From Paracoccaceae bacterium (GTDB lineage: Bacteria > Pseudomonadota > Alphaproteobacteria > Rhodobacterales > Rhodobacteraceae), in NCBI GenBank assembly GCA_004566265.1, contig SPLB01000141.1, positions 1-7,896 on the forward strand: 7,896 nucleotides of DNA. Reading direction: 5' to 3'. The translations under genes were made by a program, and so were the position numbers. The notes beneath the pieces are model-generated. The model was given only the letters and a program-made list of their open reading frames with translations, was not told the origin of the DNA and did not search any database. Numbering within the stretch: the stretch's first letter is position 1; each line of letters starts with the position of its first letter. Of this stretch, positions 5,851 through 7,896 are shown one piece after another.

Positions 5851-6624
5851 ATGGGCGGGCTCCAGTGGCGCGGCCTGGCAACCCTTGTGCTTGCCGCCTG
5901 CATCCCCTCAGAGGGTTTGTGGGCCCAGTCTTCCGGGATCTGTGGGATAGGTTCTGCGGCGGGTACAAAAAGCGACGCCTGTGCAGAGGTGCGGGCGCGC
6001 AAAACTCCGGATGCCACCCAAGCGCCATGGTCCGCCATAGGCCGGGTGAATTTTGCATCTTTCGCGCAGCGGTTTCATTGCACTGGCGTTTTGATTGCAG
6101 ACCGCCTGGTACTGACGGCTGCGCATTGTCTTTACAACGGTCAGAGCAAAACCTGGGTGCGGGCGGAAGATGTAATCTTTGCGGGCGGTTATCAGCGGGG
6201 CAAAGCTGTCGCTGCGTCGCCTGTGAGACGCTATTTTCTAGCGAAAGAACGGCCATTGGTCGGGGGTCTTTCCGACAGGCGCAAGGATTGGGCGGTGTTG
6301 GAGCTTTCGTCGCCATTGGGTGAGGCGCTTGGCGTGATCGAACCTTGGCAGGGCGGCGCGGCGGGGCCGGGCTTTGTGGCGGGTTACGCAGGGCTCCGCC
6401 CCCATGTGCAGAACCACACAGCGCCCTGTCCGCCCAATCCGCCACAGGCCGGGATCATTTTGGTGCAATGCCCGTTGATGCGCGGAGATTCCGGAGCACC
6501 CTATATTGTCGAAACACCAGATGGGCTGCGGGTGCGGGCGATCACCTCTGCCGTGCGAACGCATGAGGACGGCGTGGAGGCGCTGATGGTGCCGGTCGAG
6601 AATATCGATATCCCAAAGTCCTGA
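5851..6624 (+). CDS. Exported trypsin-like serine protease, possible lipoprotein
   Basis: A 257-residue chymotrypsin-fold (S1/V8-like) protease. The triad is clear: His92 in LTAAHC, Asp146 in DWAVLEL and Ser214 in MRGDSGAPY. Cys77 and Cys93 flank the histidine as in the classical trypsin disulphide, and Cys193/Cys207 may form a second one, which points to an oxidising compartment outside the cytoplasm. The N-terminus (Arg7, then LATLVLAAC) is a short signal sequence. LAAC at 14-17 matches a lipobox, with lipidation at Cys17; cleavage near LWA/Q (25/26) by signal peptidase I is an alternative. The natural substrate is unknown. The ATG is 5 bases after the phaR stop with only a weak ribosome site (AAGTTAAG region), so translation may depend on coupling to phaR. 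No PHB role is established. Confidence 0.85.
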   Translation: MGGLQWRGLATLVLAACIPSEGLWAQSSGICGIGSAAGTKSDACAEVRARKTPDATQAPWSAIGRVNFASFAQRFHCTGVLIADRLVLTAAHCLYNGQSKTWVRAEDVIFAGGYQRGKAVAASPVRRYFLAKERPLVGGLSDRRKDWAVLELSSPLGEALGVIEPWQGGAAGPGFVAGYAGLRPHVQNHTAPCPPNPPQAGIILVQCPLMRGDSGAPYIVETPDGLRVRAITSAVRTHEDGVEALMVPVENIDIPKS

Positions 6625-6638
6625 TACGCCAAGAAACA

Positions 6639-6663
6639 CCCCGGCCGCCTTGCGGGACCGGGG
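6639..6663. terminator. GC-rich hairpin between convergent genes
   Basis: CCCCGGCCGC (6639-6648) pairs with GCGG (6652-6655) and, after a 2-base bulge, CCGGGG (6658-6663). It lies 14 bases after the protease stop. On the minus strand it is followed by GTGTTTCTTGG, a partial T run, so it suits the leftward aminotransferase better. On the plus strand no T run follows. It probably serves both genes. Confidence 0.65.
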
Positions 6664-6688
6664 GGAATGTCAGGAAAATCCCCGCGAT

Positions 6689-7896
6689 TTAGGCTGCGGC
6701 TTTTGTCAGGGCTTCTTCGACCGAGGTCAGCAAAATGTCAGCAATCACATCCAGCTCTTCGCGGCTCAGACGTACCGGCAGGCGCACGTCGCAGGCTTTC
6801 ATCAGCATGGCACGGGTCTGCGGCAGCTCCGGCACCTCACCAATGAAACGCCAGTTCCAAAAGGCCCGCGCATTGTTGGCAGAGCGGCCAAAGATCTGTA
6901 CTTTCACGCCTTTCGCAGCGGTAATGGCAGCAAAAGCTTCGATCTGCTCCTCGGTCATGTCGACCAGATTGAATTGGATCGAATCCGGGGCCCGTTGTTC
7001 CGGGGCCAGCGGGGCAGGAACTTTGAAATTGGCAGAACCATTCAGGCGGTCTGCGACATAGTCGTGGTTGGCCAGACCGTTGCGCACACGGCGCGCCAGT
7101 TCCGGAATTTGCGGGCGGATCACCGCCGCCGACAGGTTCGACAGGCGCAGGTTGTAAAGCGGCAGTTGGTTTTGCCAGCGGCCAAAGGCCTCTGCCAGTT
7201 CGGGATCGTTCTGGCCTTCGGGGGTTTTGTGTTTCTTCCAGTTGTACTCGTAGGCGCCGGACATGATGACGGCGCGGGCCACGAGATCGGCGTCGTCGGT
7301 CACCAGAATACCACCTTCACCTGCATTGATCATCTTGTAGCTTTGGAATGAGAAACAGCCAACGCGGCCCAGGGTGCCGATGTTCGCGCCATTCCAGGTG
7401 GTGCCCAGCGAATGCGCAGCATCTTCCACAATAGGAATGTTACGGGCCTCGCACTGGGTCATAATCGCGTCCATATCCGAGGTGTGGCCGCGCATGTGCG
7501 AGATAATCACAGCTGCAATACTGTCATCAAGTTTGGCTTCAAAATCCGCCATATCAATGCGGTAGTTGTCTGCAACTTCGCATAGGACCGGCACGCAGTC
7601 GGCGTGAAGAACCGAGGACGGCACAGCGGCAAAGGTAAAGCCAGGGATCAGCACGCGGGCGTCGCGGGGCAGGTCCAGTGCCTTCAGCGACAGGAACAGG
7701 GCCGCAGAACAAGACGACACCGCCAGCGCGTATTTGGTGCCGAGAAGGGCGGCAAACTCAGCCTCTAGCAAAGCCACGGGGGCGTCTTGCGGCGCGGTGT
7801 AGCGGAACAGGTCGCCGGACTGAAGAAGCTGCTCGATCGCCTCACGGGCCGCTTCGGGGATCGGTTCGCCCTGATGGACGTCGGGGACGGTTTTCA
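6689..7896 (-). CDS. DegT/DnrJ/EryC1/StrS-family PLP aminotransferase, 5' end at window edge
   Basis: The frame is open to the right edge. The last two bases read TG followed by AAA ACC GTC, so the start codon is probably split by the edge, giving about 402 residues, a normal length for the family. Shorter internal starts such as GTG at 7777 would remove the conserved N-terminal segment (SGDLFRYTAPQDAPVALLE). Type I fold PLP features are clear: VEDAAHSLGTTW, whose Asp (about residue 159) should contact the pyridine nitrogen, and FSFQSYKMINAGEGGILVT, whose Lys (about 188) should form the internal aldimine. Family members transaminate keto-sugars or cyclitols for surface polysaccharides, antibiotics or cofactors; the substrate here cannot be told. 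The gene converges on the phaR-protease block and is functionally separate as far as visible. Confidence 0.88.
   Translation of the reverse strand, partial: KTVPDVHQGEPIPEAAREAIEQLLQSGDLFRYTAPQDAPVALLEAEFAALLGTKYALAVSSCSAALFLSLKALDLPRDARVLIPGFTFAAVPSSVLHADCVPVLCEVADNYRIDMADFEAKLDDSIAAVIISHMRGHTSDMDAIMTQCEARNIPIVEDAAHSLGTTWNGANIGTLGRVGCFSFQSYKMINAGEGGILVTDDADLVARAVIMSGAYEYNWKKHKTPEGQNDPELAEAFGRWQNQLPLYNLRLSNLSAAVIRPQIPELARRVRNGLANHDYVADRLNGSANFKVPAPLAPEQRAPDSIQFNLVDMTEEQIEAFAAITAAKGVKVQIFGRSANNARAFWNWRFIGEVPELPQTRAMLMKACDVRLPVRLSREELDVIADILLTSVEEALTKAAA

Noticed and set aside
5837..6445. 202-codon minus-strand frame opposite the protease
   Set aside because: It is the antisense shadow of a gene with a complete His-Asp-Ser triad. 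The product is Pro/Arg-rich without a domain.
6676..6690. Small hairpin AAATC/GATTT at the aminotransferase stop
   Set aside because: Only five A/T-rich pairs and no T run. The stronger hairpin at 6639-6663 is the better terminator.
6650..7351. 233-codon plus-strand frame opposite the aminotransferase
   Set aside because: It is the antisense shadow of a clear PLP enzyme, and its start lies within the terminator hairpin.

Overview
The window looks like chromosomal DNA of an alphaproteobacterium, most likely a marine member of the Rhodobacterales (Roseobacter group). The reasons are moderately high GC, dense gene packing, and a polyhydroxybutyrate (PHB) locus in the order phaZ(-) / phaC(+) phaP(+) phaR(+), which is the order known from Paracoccus and Rhodobacter. 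Protein details agree, for example the synthase nucleophile motif GYCIAGT.

Layout. Bases 2-142 hold the 3' end of a VOC (glyoxalase-like) gene read rightward. A perfect 9-bp hairpin lies over its stop codon. Leftward from 2052 come phaZ (intracellular PHB depolymerase) and, 9 bases later, a GFA-like cysteine-rich protein of the DUF6151 kind, probably one transcript. A 257-base divergent region separates phaZ from phaC (class I PHA synthase). It is followed by a weak terminator, the phaP promoter region, phaP (phasin), a strong terminator, about 280 bases with no convincing gene, a cluster of operator-like palindromes, and phaR (PHB-responsive repressor). Five bases after phaR starts a secreted or lipid-anchored trypsin-like serine protease. 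A GC-rich hairpin at 6639-6663 ends this block. Beyond it, read leftward and running off the right edge, is a DegT/DnrJ/EryC1-type PLP aminotransferase.

How it works together. PhaC polymerises hydroxyacyl-CoA into PHB, PhaP coats the granule, PhaZ breaks the polymer down, and PhaR is expected to repress the genes until PHB titrates it away. The sequence gives direct support for this circuit. The motif CTGC-N3-GCAG occurs before phaC (2275-2285), twice before phaP (4226-4236, 4255-4265) and before phaR (5152-5162, with two variants beside it). One of the phaP copies fills the spacer of a good sigma70-type promoter exactly.

The core is a known system, and I see no clearly new machinery. The less explained parts are the protease coupled to phaR, the GFA-like gene coupled to phaZ, and the layered palindrome array before phaR.
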